A stretch of 64,000 bases of DNA. Source: Calliopsis andreniformis (lineage: Eukaryota; Arthropoda; Insecta; Hymenoptera; Andrenidae). The notes beneath the pieces were generated by a model. The model had not been told where the DNA came from, ran no database searches, and saw nothing but the letters and a program-made list of their open reading frames with translations. Made by a program: the position numbers and the translations under genes. Shown one piece after another: positions 13,050 to 28,000 of the stretch. Every line of letters starts with the position of its first letter. Position 1 is the stretch's first letter. The stretch lies in the NCBI RefSeq assembly GCF_051401765.1, contig NW_027480432.1, forward strand, positions 11,612,501 through 11,676,500. Reading direction: 5' to 3'.

Positions 13050-16000
13050 GTTTGTGTTTCAATCTAGTTATGAATTTTTAATCTGTATGAGTCCGTTTTA
13101 TTTTCTAGCGGTTAAAAATATTGAATCATTAAGTACGAATAATAATTAAGCAATTCAGATTAGCGGACTCTTACATTATCTCTTATATAAATATATTGTT
13201 AGTTAGATAACCTACAATTAATTGTACTCATTCTTTCCAAGTCTGTGTTTAGTCGAAATGAGGATACTTCTGTTATGCAAGTGTGTTTTTCACGTAGATG
13301 TAAAGGGTGGTGTAAAAGTTATTTTCTGATTTATTTTCCTTACAACATTCATTAATTGTGAGAAAACTAAAGGAAACCATCTATCAGATTTAATTTTTGA
13401 AAATTAATGTAAAATACCTGCAGGAATAAATCTTTTTTTCTACAGTAATTAGACGTATTTCTAATGGTAATTTATAGAAGTTACAAGATATATCAGTTAG
13501 TAACCTTTGCACGATCCTGTACATATTTGTAGAGACTCATTGATTTAATATTTTTGAAGAAAACACATACAGTATATCCAGGTAAATGTAGACACTAGAT
13601 ATACACTTAATTATTTCTTCAGGTATTCCAAACATGAAGGAATCATTTAGGTAACAGCTATTTCATTTTGCAAGGACATTATAGAAAAGAATTTTAAACA
13701 GTTTTTATTATGTTCATCCTTTTATATGTCTAAAAACGTGTTAAATAAGCTATGCACATAATGTGTACTACTGTTCAATAACATTCATAATATTTGCATG
13801 GATATTAATGACAAAAGACAGTGATGCTTAGCCTAATCGCACATGACTGACAGTTGACAATTTTTCATTCATAAACAACAATTTTGTTGGTTCTAAAGGC
13901 TGATTACAGACTGAATAATTCTTATTTTTCTGGTTAATGGATAAGAAGACAGTCGATATATGAAAGCATATAATCGAGTATACAATTCTGTTAAGTCTGT
14001 AATCAGCCTTTAAAATCGACAAAATTGTTGTCCAACAATTGTGGGTCGTTTGCGCCTAGGATTAGAGTTCGATATTTTCGCTACTATTTGCACAAATATT
14101 TGAAAAATTGTTAATATCAAAAGTATGAAGTTACTTGGGATGGCATAGGCAGTGTTAGGATTAATACCGCGTAGACATTATCGATATCTGATCTGGTATC
14201 GAATTCGAGCAGTATCAAAAACAGAAATATGGATACTTTCTCAGTATCTACATAAAAGTATATTTGTTTGATATTTCTACGAAAATATTGATTCCTGCTT
14301 GATACTTCTACTAAAATATCAGTAGCGATTTATTTAATTACATGACAAAAACAGAATGTATAGCAACGAAATAGAAATGAATAACGTTACAGAAGTATTT
14401 ATTAATAATGTTTTGTTAATATTAAGAGATATTGAGTGTTTGTAAATTACTAAATGTTATTTAGAAAAAGTAGCTATGCTATTAAACAATTATAATATCT
14501 TGAAGACTGGACAAATAAGATCTTAAGAAAAAGTCTGCTTTGATACAATCCGTTTGAAGTAATATTAGATACATGTCACTGTTTCAGTGAATCATATAAG
14601 TACCAAGGTAGCAACGATACCTTTCTTAAAAATCTGTCGAGTATTAATTTGGTGTAGTACTAATTTGATATCACGTCCAGAAGTATCGGTGTCGCAATTT
14701 GATATTTTAGGTACTTGGTATTAATGTGATATCAATACCTTTCGATACTTCCCACTAACGACGAGTACTCTAGAATCAAATTGTTTCAATGTCAGCAACA
14801 GTATCGGTATCGATCCGATCACTAGAAAAAAAAGCAAAAAGAGTACTTTGCAAGCTGCGCATAGTCCTGTCTATGACCATTTTTATCTCGAGCCGACGCC
14901 CACTCGGTCAGCTATTTCTACTCTATTAACAATGGCAATTTGATTGAGGCTACACTACCGGTACATCCAAATATAACTTTCTTCCTAGGAATGCATACCG
15001 TTTTTATAGTGTCCAAATTGTTATAACATAATTTCTCTATTAACAATGGAAATTTAATCATTCAGGTATCAAACAGTCAATCACCTATCAAAACAAAAGA
15101 ATGCACTAGCGTATCCGACTCTAAATTATACTAGAACCAGTATTTCCTCCAATGACGACTAGATATGTATAGATATCATTTAAAAATATATAATATTTGT
15201 AACGTACCACGATTTTCGGTACGCCTTATACATATAAGATGGATAATTGACAATCATTTTGCCTTCAGATAAATGACAATCATTTCTCCTACAATGTTTT
15301 TATCAATACTATTTCAATGACTCCAAGTTTCGCCGATACTATGCATTCACGACACTTTGAAATCATCGACATTGTTTTTATCGACTTCGAATTCCGTCGA
15401 CGGTATGTTCTAACCGACATATCACGTTAAAATCATCCATGATTTTCATTGACGTTCATGTTTATACATTTCTGTACATTTCGACCATTAATAGAAATTT
15501 TTGGTTTTTCTCGGTTTGATAAAATTATTTCTACCACCTGTTCAACAGTTTGGTTTGTCGAATTCATTGTGTATATTATGCAAAGAAATTAATATGAATG
15601 TACTAGGTCAAAAAGTATTTATATTAACATATATTACATATACTAGCACATAACGTGTAATTCGTCGCTGCTGAAAGTCAATACCGATGAAATAACATCA
15701 ACAAAAACAATACTGTATGTAATGGTTATGACAAACCTATATCGGCAAACACGAATTTGATGTCAGCGAAATGTGCGTCGACGAAATTCGAAATTCGAAG
15801 TCGATAAAAATAATGTCGGTGATTTCAATGTGATGGTGCATGCGTACAATCAGTGAAACTCTATGTTAGCGAAATGGTGTCGAGGAATACATTGTTGGAG
15901 AAATAATTGTCGACAATTTGCAGGTAGCCCTATTCAGAAGATAATTATTACAAGATATAGGGTAAACGCTCCAGTTGAGACATTTAGTAATCATTTATAA

Positions 16001-19000
16001 TTTCTTGAATAATTGGAAGTGATTTTTAAGTTATTTCGCAATATTTGTATCCAGGAACTGATTCTTTGTATTTGTGTATATTTCTGAATTTTCTTTTCGA
16101 AAAATCGTTGAATGACATATAAATATTAATTATAATGCAAAATAAAATGCTAGTCTCACTTATCAGATAGTATTATGAACTTTTATAAAAAAAGTAAATG
16201 ATTTAATACTTTTAACATATGTAAGTTTCTATAATGTAACTCAATGGAATTATACTTTCATTGATCTTTCTTTCTTATCACTTCTTACCACTGACTATGA
16301 TAAAAAGTGGCAAATTATTATAGTATTTTTCATTTGCACGCATAAATAAAAATTTTTGTTTTATTTTAGCAATTACAATAATTTTATTTCTACTTCCATT
16401 TTTTTCTATTTAAAAAATAAATTCACTTATCGAAAACTGCAAAGTAACTGGGCCGTTTAAAATATCTGTCGCGATACAGATTTTCGTCATTCTCTGAGGT
16501 CTGGTCCGCCGTCGGCGATTTTGTATTCACCCGGCCGACGAAACATACAGAAACAAAGCATAGTATTCACACGGCAACTGCAGTATTGCTTAGCTTGCTC
16601 ATCACAGTATCACATAGAGAACTATTTAGCATGGAGAGTGGTACGTTCGCTAATGATAAATTTATTACGGTAATACAAAGTTTTCTTCGAATACCACATG
16701 AAAACGAGACAGTAACCTGGAACAAGAAGGGAAACATTAAAATAAACTACAGTAAATTTATACGTGTGATCATCACGACAAGGCACGTCACGACTTAAGA
16801 AATAAAACTAAATAATGTAACATTGAACACAGGACTATGTGAAATATTTAGGTACGCTTGAAATTGACAATTGATAAGAAGCTCGCGCGGAAACATTTGA
16901 CGAAAAGAAAACAAGCTGACCTTAAAATGAGAAAGCTGTACTGGATCCTTGGATGGAAGTCTTCGTCAACATTACAGAACAAATTTCTAGTGTATAAGAT
17001 TGCTATTATCCCGACTTGGATATACGGTATCCAACTGTGAGGTTGGATCATTCAGAGACTGTAGAATGAAACTTTTAGAACAATAACATCAGCTCTATAG
17101 TTTATCAGTAACGAAACATTGCACGAAGATCTTTGAGTAAAATACGTACACGAATTAGTAGGTACAACAATTCATTACATCTCGTAAACATAAGCTAAAC
17201 AATCATCCCAAAGAACTAGTAGCTTCACATAAAATTACAAAAGGAAAGCCAGAAAACTAAGAAGAACGAAACCATTAAATCATTCTAATTGTTAGTCTTT
17301 AATATAATGTAGCACGGAAGGAACATCGCTGGCCTCGAATAGGCTAGTTGTAGATGTAATATTAAATAAATAAAAAATAGCATATGAAAAGCTTTCCTTT
17401 ATCAGTTATAACATTAATCAGATAAACTTAATATTTCCTACTCGTTTTCTTTTAGTAGGTGTTTTCTGTAAAAACCCCATGCATGTTCTTAAGCGGACCA
17501 TACAAGTGTAGAAACACCTTGCGTTGCAAGTATTGACTCAGCGATGAATTTAAATTTTAGGTCAATGGCTCACCTGACACAGAAACATCACAGTGACATT
17601 TTAACATCGTATGAGCCAATGACTTAAACCCTCTGCTTGAGTTAATACTTGCATTGCAACATGTTTCAGCATCTGTAGGTTGCTTTAGGAAAGTCTTGAT
17701 GAAAGGAACGTGTGTTTTACAGATACGAAGATATTAAAGTAAATGCCCCAGTAGCCAACCATGTCTCGATACCTGAACACTAATGCTAATTTCCTTTAAT
17801 TTTAAGCTTAAATTCTAATGAATCTAGTAAACAACTAAAAATCATATAATAGTATACTCAGCTACAGAGACGTTACAAATAAAATACTGCAACATGCATT
17901 TTTAAGTTGTCCACTTACTAGAACATTTGACATCTTAAGCGTTCGAGTATGAGGATATTTATCTTAACTGAAAAACAAACGATCAACACCTATCTGGTGT
18001 AAGTCAGCAGATGAAAGAATTGCGTGGTTAGTTAATTGTAGCGAAATAAATCAGCCTACTTGGACACAATAGTAGACTCGGATCACACACATTTTCCTTA
18101 TTGGCCGAATAGGTCGTATCTAGTATAATCAGTATCTGTAGTATTGCGTGACAAAGGTGGGGATGGGCGGAGCGAACGGTTTACTCCCTTTGCCACTGTG
18201 CCGCTCCGACTGCCAACTTACCAACCGTACACTATAAGCATTGTTCGAGTTCGGAAAAGAAGTCTCCTGAAAAACATTGCTTCTAATGCGTTTCACGAAA
18301 CTTCTTTCAAGATGTTAATAGTAGGTACTTGCATTTCTGCAGTCAGATTGCAAAACTGATACGTTGTGAATTTCTAATATTTTAGTACAGTGATTCTAAA
18401 GTTACGTGGACCAGTAAATAAATATGTCATAAACATGTCATAAATTGCCACTTTGTTTTATTTAAACTACGTGGTATACAAATATCATCTTTTGCAAATT
18501 GGTAGATCTCATTTAGATACACTTGGAAAAGTACTTATTTACATATCTCAATTTTGGAAAACAAGTGACAAATATTAGGTTCTGCCATTTGACTACAGGT
18601 TTTTCGCTATATGAAAAGTTCCTGACAATCTTCGAGAAAGTGATGGCTTCACTTTGAATTTTATATTTATTATTTCTATTGTTAACAATATTTTTATTGT
18701 AATATATACTTTAATATATACCTACTTCGGAGAACCAACCTCGCGAAAGACTGAGTCAGGACTCAAATGACCCATCGTCGGTTTACGAAGGTTAATCCGA
18801 ATTCTTTCATATCGTATTTCAATATTCTGTAATGTAGTTTATATCAATTTATTACAACTTTCGAAATGTCTTGCAGGAGCAGTTGGCAGAACTGGAATCG
18901 GCATTCGCAAAATCACATTACCCAGATATATACTGCAGGGAAGAATTGGCGAGGTCCACCAAATTGAATGAAGCAAGAATTCAGGTGAGTGCATTGTAAA

Positions 19001-22000
19001 TTTTATTTGGAAAATAGATTTACACTATATTTTACAAACAAATTTTACACAAATAAACAAGTACAGTAACAACATTTATTTTACTCTATTACGTGTACAT
19101 GTACAATGTATCATGTTCCTCACTGTAAGTCATGTACATTTTTTTCTAAAAAAAATTTAGAAATTCTTTCTAAGCGATTATATTAAGTTACTATACAAGT
19201 AGAATTTGCTAACAATTTTCGACAGGCTGATGAAAATCAGTATGTAAACTCTCAACGAAATCTGCTCTTTCCTTTGATAAAATTACACGAATAGTGTTGA
19301 TACAATTTCAATTTGGTTTCAATAAGTAATTCTCGGCATTGAAGTACGAAGTACATATAAATATTTTCTTATTATTTAATTTTACGAGTAAAAATGTACA
19401 GATATTATCTGGAAATGTCATCGCAAGACTTGTCATTTTTTTACCAATTGATACGTTTTTACCTACACATCTAAACCAAAAACTGGACCACATTTTTTTA
19501 TTGTCTTTATACGTAATTCAATAATGTATTTACATAATCTGAGGTATGCAATATTAATGCGCTATGAGCTTATTATTATGCTCACAATCCTACTTTCTTT
19601 TAAATGATCTCTCATATTGTATAAAATTGTTGTTAATAATCAGTCATATGGTTATATGGAGCAAATACTTCATCGATGAAATGAATTTAAACATTAATTT
19701 TAACGATTCGATAAGTACCTGCGTCAATTAAAAATGCCAACACCTAGTTTGTTGAATGACATTGTGATGGTTATTGTGAGTTATATTACTAGTACCATGT
19801 ATAATTAATCCCATAAATTAAAATTAAAAAGTACAAAGTTTATATAGAATAAATGATAAATAATAATCAAGGTAGGTAAAAACGCTTGTGAAAGGCGTAT
19901 AAACGTAATTTTTGCGTCATAAACTCGTTAGTACTACATTATTTGAAATAGTTCTGTACATGTAATGAAACAAAGTAATTCATCAATGCATACATGTAGT
20001 TCAAAAAGGCAGATTCTATTCTTTGTAAGTGAGTTGTAAGCTCCTAGCAAGTTAACTCTGTAGATTCTACAGATTTTCAAAATTGATTTTCTCCTAATTC
20101 AAACTTTGTCTAATAAATCATAATCCTGTAAGTTCTATTTACTTTTGTAAAAAGCTACACTTTCCCCACTTGCAAATTAATTGGAATTTATTATTTTCGT
20201 AAACTAATGTAAAAAATCTTGCATATAATATCTTTCTCAGTAGAATATTTAGAGTAATAATATCTTTCTCGGTAGATTTATTTAAGAAAGTACTTTACGT
20301 AGGTACTTGGAAAATCGCCATTCGCCTTTATAGTACAATAATTAAAAACAAAGAAAATGAACACCTAAAAATATAAAACATCATAGAAAATAACTGTTAA
20401 GTTAACTTATTATAAATATGGATCTATTATATTTTCGATTTGCAATATTTACAGATTAATGCTTGCTTTTCTTATTCGTAGCATAGTATTTCTTAGGTAA
20501 AGAAATTTTCGGTAACATCTTGGATCATTATACCGGTTTGTAAAATTACTTTCCAATAAGTTTTAAGGAAAGAAGTGAAAGGATCTTTGAAAAACGAAAG
20601 GTGCCTAGTACACAATTTAATGAAAGAGTATTTTGCATATTGCTTTAATAGAAAAGTTAACTTTGAAATTTGCAATATTATTTACTTTGTTACTTGGATA
20701 CTTTTTAAAGTTACAAATGTATGCTCTGTGAATCTATTTTTTATCCTGACTCATGTTGTAATTGAATCAAAGACGCACGTAGGGTGACGAAATGAAATTA
20801 CGAGCGCAAATGTCGATCCAAGACACCCCATGTCTTTCAGGGGTTGCAAAATCGATCAGAAAGTATAAAGACGAGACCTTTCAAATAAAGCTCTGTGATA
20901 TACACATCAAAGTTGTAAATTCAAAAACATTAACTAAATGTTGTCAATGACAACAACCAGTTGTTCCATATTTGGAAGAGAAGCATTTATAATTATTGAG
21001 TAAAATTTTATAAAGGGAACCTTAAAGACAGTACTTTTAAAGATTCATGTTATGCAATAGAGCTCAGCGAAAATAATGTTCGTTTATAGCTCTGACTGAT
21101 GAATTAGTTTTCAAAATTCGATAATTATATACAAATTAAAAGCATTATTCAGTTTACCAGAAATCGATTATTTAAGGGGTTACATCCACCTAAAAATCCG
21201 CAGAAAATTTACGAGTTCGAGAATTTAAACAAAAGTATTAGTGGAAATGATGCCAACTGTTTATCTATTGAAAAATACATCTTCTATATAGTTATGTTAT
21301 CTTAAATTTTTATAAAGAAATATTATTAACTAAAAAAGATATTACCATCTGTAGAAGATGTGTTTATTTTGCTGGTGGACATTCCCTAGCATAAACGCCA
21401 CATCTGAAAGCAAAAAACCAAATGAACATTAAAACTAGATAAACTTTAGAAATCCTCGACAATATCACTTTTTTAAATTTTAGTTTCAATTCTTCAATAA
21501 CTAAAGAGAAAGACAGATTTTTCCATCGAAATTCCATATTTCAACTTCACACGGGCGTCATTTTGTAACAAAATACAAAATGAAAATTTGGAGATCGTCA
21601 GGGATTTCTAAACATTATTTATTTGTAATATCCATTCAGTTTTTAATTTCAGATACTTACATCGTTTAAGCTGGGGAATGTTCACCAACACGCGCTTAAA
21701 AAATTTCGGCAATATTTTCTTTAGTTGATAATATTTTTTCATGAAAATGTTCGATAATACAGCTAAGTAAGAGACGTCTTTCAGTGAAAACACATTTGGC
21801 ATCACTTCCACTCATAGTTTCCTTTCTCACAAATTCTCAAACTTGTAAGTTTCTTGCGGGTCTCGAGGTGGATGTAACCCCACAGTGACACTTATTGTTA
21901 ACCAGGAATTGATTTATCGATTGCAATATTTAGAAACGAAATGATGTGACCGATACTAATAACATAGTAACATTTTCCATTGAAATTTCGAAAAACGAGG

Positions 22001-25000
22001 ACGATGCCATTTTGTGAAAAGTTAAAACTGTCGAGAGAAGGGATGGAACAGATTCGAGAGTAGTAGCGTGGTTTTTAACGACGTTAAAGAAGGATGGATA
22101 GGGAGAGTACATAGCTCGGTACACCATTCGTGTTACGTCTGTACGCAACATAGCTAAGCCCCAGAATTCTGAGCGGTACATATTAAAACAGTCGCCACTG
22201 CGTTTCGTTCTTTTGATATATAATGCAGGATGGTGTTGTTTGAGTTAAAAGCCCGAGAACCACGGCGACTTAACCCTGTTAAACTGTGATGCCAAGTAAA
22301 ACGCGGTTTGCTTTTACTCGCTGGTTATAATTCATGCACAAAGTGTCCAGGTAGGAAGTGACTTCACCAGTGTGGCAGAGACTTTCGAACACGTTCATTT
22401 CATTCTCAAGTACAAAAGTAATACGTTGCTTTCGATGTTTTTACCTGTTACCTTCTGAACGTTTCTATGCGATTTCGCTCGAATCAATTCGTTAGTTTGA
22501 TCAATGTGAAAATATGAAGAAACTTTGATCTTCCAAAGTCTTTACTCATTGTCAGAAATAACATACTTATTCAAATATCACTATATTTTATACAAATAAT
22601 TTTTATCAGTCAGTTAACAATAATAAATTTCTTCAAAAAGTGCACTTTGAAATGACAGCGTTTTGTTATAAAATTTTGATTTTTAAAGGTGTTAAATCAC
22701 CGAATGCTTAATTTCGTTGAAATGTAAATACTAAATATGCATTAAATTATCTCATGTGGGACCAAATGAAACAGTTTAACGTGGAGTTAAATGGAATACG
22801 TAAAGAATCTAAAAAGGGACACGCTTTTTTTTACATAATTATTCTCCCTTATAACTATTAGATTATAGAATAAAATTTGGATTATAATCCTAACTTCCGA
22901 AAAACTTAATGTTATATATGAAAAATTTATTTAATGTAACGAATGTTAAGAGTGTCTCAATGAGACTTGTAAGGGTGAAAAGGAGGATCTTAGATACAAT
23001 TTTTGTGTGACCTCATAGAACAACAAACTAAATACATTAATTTGAACTTTTTATTGTAGTTCTATATTTATATTCAGATATCTCCATTAATGTTTTTATA
23101 TATGAAACTTATACTTGTAGCACTTAGGTATAAGTTAACAGGTTTTAATTCACAAAATTAAAAATTTTGTACCTTAATATAGTTTTTAATTGATGTACTA
23201 TTTTACTCGATTATTTAAGAGGAACGAATATTTCAATTTAAATTCACTTCTAGAAAATCCTGCTTTTCTTCTTTGCTGAATATTTTTCTTAAGATATAGT
23301 TTCATTTTCTTGAAAGTAGAATGTTTAATTATTTTTTGAGACATTTGTGGGCACCATATGTTCAAAAAACATGTACAGACAGTATTTTAGAACAAGATAG
23401 CTATTTAATATCAAATCTCAAAGATGATAACCTGTGAAAATAAACAATAAGTAAATGTAAATAGGTACTTTCTTAAAGCTTACCTATTAGGCTGGTTTTA
23501 TGTTTATTTGTTTCTTTTGTTAGATAATATAAGATATGTAGCAAGTACCACAGATTGAGTGCAGAAACAGTTATACATTTAAATTTAAAGATATATTTCA
23601 AAACTAAGTTATAAACTTTTATTACCCCATCTTGGTAAAACGTGTTACTTATACCTATCTAATAGTTTGGTGATTTTAGAGTTGAGAGAAAAAAATGTTT
23701 CATTTGTTTCGTTGCCTTAGATAGTTCTCTGCGTAAGAATTTGATATTAAAAATTAATAATATTTTTGAGACCTGTCAAAAAATTTAGCATAAGTTTACT
23801 GTATAATTATGTCGATTTAATTTCTTCGTCACACCTATGCATGTACTTATACAAACAGATATTTAGTAGTAGATATAAAGATATGTCAAAACAGGAAATT
23901 ACAGAACTTTAATATTTATCCAAGAGACAAGATTTACGTAGAGTAAGAGTTGCAAACAGAAAAAAGATAAAAACATAGCTGTAGGGATCTCGAGTTCCCT
24001 TATATATTTTTCCTTCCGTCTTCCCTATCTTCTCCTTATCTTACCCCTCGTCTCGCAGGGAAAAAAGAACCTCGATAAGACCAAAACATTTCAGATCTAG
24101 GGTGGAGAAAATTCAATTTAAAATGGCGGCTCAGATATAATGGCAGCGTCCGGTACAGCATCATTCCCCATCTTTCTTCCCCAACTGATCACAACTTTGT
24201 CATCACGTTCCCTACTTACTATCTCCCTTTCATTCGGTGTCGCGCTGTTCATGTACTGTCATCATTTATAATATATAATCCTATAATTATAAATACTGTG
24301 TTAGAAACCTACCCTCAAAGATCGAACGTGTAATAAGAATAATTGAAATTTTTCAGAAAAATATATCAATATTACAGAATACATATTATCACTTTAATAT
24401 CTACATTTCAAATCAATTTTTGGTATGAAGAATTTAACATGGAGTAATTTACTCTAAAAAACAAACCTCTTTGAAAAACTGAAATTCTATAGTAGGTTTA
24501 TTACGACGAAAAGTAATTTCACGTACACATTAAAATTCTAAGGAATTCAATATTTACATGAAAGATTCCAATTATTTTTGCTACACGTTTAATCTTTGCG
24601 GGTGGGTCTTACCTTTCAAACCGAATATCCACAGATATAAGAAAAACACGTGTTGCATAGTTTTTGGAGTACTACACATACGCGAAATAAAAAAATATTG
24701 GAAGGGGACAGTTACTTAGTGGCATTAATATTATTGTTGTAATTTTTATTATTCACGTTGTACATTATGCAACCAAGTCTTGAGTCAGCTATTTCATCTA
24801 CTTTTCTAACCTCAATACAAGAATCGCAAATTTCTGTATCGAGCTGAATTCAGCCTTTGTTGAAGGATAAATAACAAAAATATTAACCTTACTTTAATTT
24901 CAGTAAATGTAAAAAATATTGGCATTAGGTTTCTTTTAGTTTTTATTATTTAAAGGTACTTTTACTGTGTAAAATATAATATATAATACATAATACAACA

Positions 25001-28000
25001 ATGTCTACATGATTAATAGTAGGGAAATTTGATAGACACCTACCTTGCTGTTATAATTTTAGATATTTAGCCAGTGGTATTAAAACTGTAAACCTATTAG
25101 TTTGTAATGATTCTTTATTTAACATTTTATATAAAAGTAGCGTAATTTAAAAGGGCAATAAATATGCTTCAAAGTTCCTTAAATAGGTACTTGAGTAGCA
25201 TTTGTATTTTAAAGTTATAGTGGGTACATTTGCAAATTGAAAAAATAAAACGTGCATCCAAGTAGAATCCCTATGCTAATTTGTTAATATCATATACAAT
25301 GTATTTTCGGGAATCAAAAATTATAGAAAAACTGCCGAAAACGAATTGAATGGATAAAGGAAGCCTTCAAGGTAACGATAATAATAAAAAAAGGGTAACG
25401 CCGTGGTAAGAGAATAATTCTCGAATCGCCGCACAAGAAATCCCATTATGTCGAGGAAAAAGAAAGGTGAATCTGAGCCCCGATATTAAGTTAGCTAAGT
25501 TTTCATTCGACCTTTTTACTTCGATTCGGCTTCGATCGAAGCCTACCTGCTGGGCGTTTGACGAGAAAATCGACTTCCGATCTAGGAGGAAATAAGAGAA
25601 TTTATGAAAGGTATAAAAACCGTCGATGTAAGTTTTCAGGTTTAATATGATGTTCAAGAATTTTTTGAGTTATACACGAAGGAAACAGAATTATTCTTTT
25701 CTTTTTCATTATAATATATTTTCTGTTCTATTATTTTATAAAATATTTCGTCTATATGCAATTTTTAAAGGAAGAATAGCTTTCAATGATTGCTTTATTA
25801 AAGTATATTGAATTTATAAATGAGACGATATTCAGTGAATTATTTATATTATTCAAGACGAAGCATTTAAAAGGTACAGTTATTTAACATTATGTTTTTG
25901 TGTAATATAACGAATTTAATTTTTAGTTTGACATAAATGAATTCACAAGTAAACTGTGAATATATTGTATTCTTTATTATCATGAAAATTAGAAACATAG
26001 TCGAAGATTAAACGCTTTGAAAATTTTTATTTACAATTTTTAAATATAATAATAGAATTTTAAATGTAATGACAATAAAGCTAACTTCATTTGATGATAG
26101 ATATTATTTGAAACAAGTATTATGCGGACAATTTTAGGCTTTTATAATTCGACTTCTAGATTTTTTATTATTTACGGTTTCCAGGCACAAACTAAACTGA
26201 ATACGTTGAAATTTCATCCCAATGGTTCTTTTTTAGCTATTTATCTAGTTTCTTAACTATACTATTTGCGAAATGTTTTACGTTTATTCTCAAAAAATTA
26301 AAATAAAAACATGCAATTATAATCTCCAAATATTTAGTAAACATGCATGTACAAATAAAAGTAGAGTATACAGGGTGTTCGACCATAGATGCCAAAAATT
26401 TTAAGAATTTTAATTTTATGTGTCAGAATAAGACGAAAATCAAGTACATGTATGAAAATTGTGATTCAGAGTTATTAATGAATGTAAAAACGCCTAAAAT
26501 ACGCGTTATATTCTATTAGCTTCGTTGTGTCTAGTCAATGCACACTAGCAGCAGAGTAAATTCCAAGTCAGTCTCAAACGAAGTCCGAAATACAACTTTG
26601 CCATTCTTAATATATTTATTAATATTAATATACTACCTTTTGTCAAACAGTCTGTATATGTCACAATCATTAATAATAAAGAGGATGGAACGTTTGTAGA
26701 CTTATAGATGTATATACATATGTTTAGTTAGAGAATATAAGATTTATAATCGTGTCTCTTACGTTATTATTGTCTTATACGTACTTGCAAAGAGGAAAGG
26801 AGATATTGCAGACAGAAATTGAAATCAGAAAGCGAAGAATAGGAGAAGAAACATCCATACCTTCCTCTAGAAAATAATCCATTTTCTGTCTGCATCGTGG
26901 GTTAGCTATTAGAGTGCAAAATGTTCCTTCAGGCATAGGTTCGGTCGAGGAGTTTTCTTGGTCGTCGTCCTCAAAGTAGCAGACATTTTGAGCTGTTCTC
27001 CCCTTGAGAGGTATTTTTGCTATCCTATCTCTTCGCTATACTACATATATTCCTACCTCCAAGCTAGAACGTTGTCGGAGGGTGAAAGCGAGGGTTGGAG
27101 AGTACAGTTATTGAATTAAGTAGGAACTCTTAGCTTTCCACTTCTTGTAGGATGTGCACGCCTTAAGGGACATGCGTAAGCATGTTCTCAGAAAGCTCTT
27201 TCGGAGTACTTGAAAAGAAAAGGTTTTGTTGACTTTTATCATATTTTTCGTACAATAGGTACTCCGCCTGTAATTGATAATGCTTATAAAGACATATATT
27301 TTCAATGTATTTTCAAAGCACGAACGAGTTTTAGCTTCCACGGATAAAATTAATGAGAGTCAAGTATCGATAGTGAGTACATTCGATCGTTTAGGTAGTT
27401 TATAACACTATTTGTAAATAGATATAGATACTATTTACTCGTATATTGAACAGAAGCCTTAGAATATCCATCGCCATTAAATAATAATTGTTAGATATCA
27501 TTGCCTTGAAGATCAAGTAACTCAAACCGATTCAAATTGTTAACTTCAAATCAAGCAGCTTGAATGCAAGGAAGCCATTCAAACACTCAAACAGACTCAA
27601 TTTTTTGAATTTTCTTCGAATATTCGAGCTACTTGATACATCACTTGGACAATCGAGTACTTGAGTTGATTCGAACATGTTCTAGATGATTTGAATTTCA
27701 AATACGAGAAATATTCAGGACTTCATACTGCAGACTTCTGAATTCGGACAGCATTAATAAATTTGATGATTGAAGTATTAAAACTGTTTCTTTTTACAAT
27801 GCTAAAGTATTATTCAAAAAACAGTTATGTTTCTGAAATCAATCACGTTGCCTCCGCTTCTTACGCAAATTTTATTGCATTTTATACTTAAATATGTGAA
27901 GTATTAATCTAAACAATGTTATCAAATTCAGTTAATTTGAAATAATTATTTCTGCAGATGATTTCTTTTGCGTTTTAACAAAAACATGTAACTTTACAAT

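Larger units (their letters stand above)
13050..18876 (+). other. Homeobox intron (5.8 kb)
   Basis: Holds three fold-back elements (13.9, 15.3-15.9 and 17.5 kb) and a Jockey LINE fragment (16.9-17.4 kb). At 16475-16800 there is a GC-richer patch with repeated GTATTCACNCGGC blocks and a 70-codon frame (16586-16798) that I do not recognise; it is probably a transposon remnant. A patch at 14160-14820 has many GATATC/GTATCGAT-like words but no clear boundaries. No other exon is evident. Confidence 0.7.

Noticed and set aside
14160..14830. Element with many GATATC/GTATCGAT words
   Set aside because: Repeated words are visible but I could not define inverted ends, unit length or duplication.
25367..25657. 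96-codon minus-strand frame as a coding exon
   Set aside because: Sits in a GC-richer island that naturally lacks stops; no domain or splice partner was found.
27480..27720. CRISPR-like or satellite array of TCAAGTA/ACTCAA words
   Set aside because: No regular spacing or conserved unit length; only word-level similarity in AT-rich DNA.
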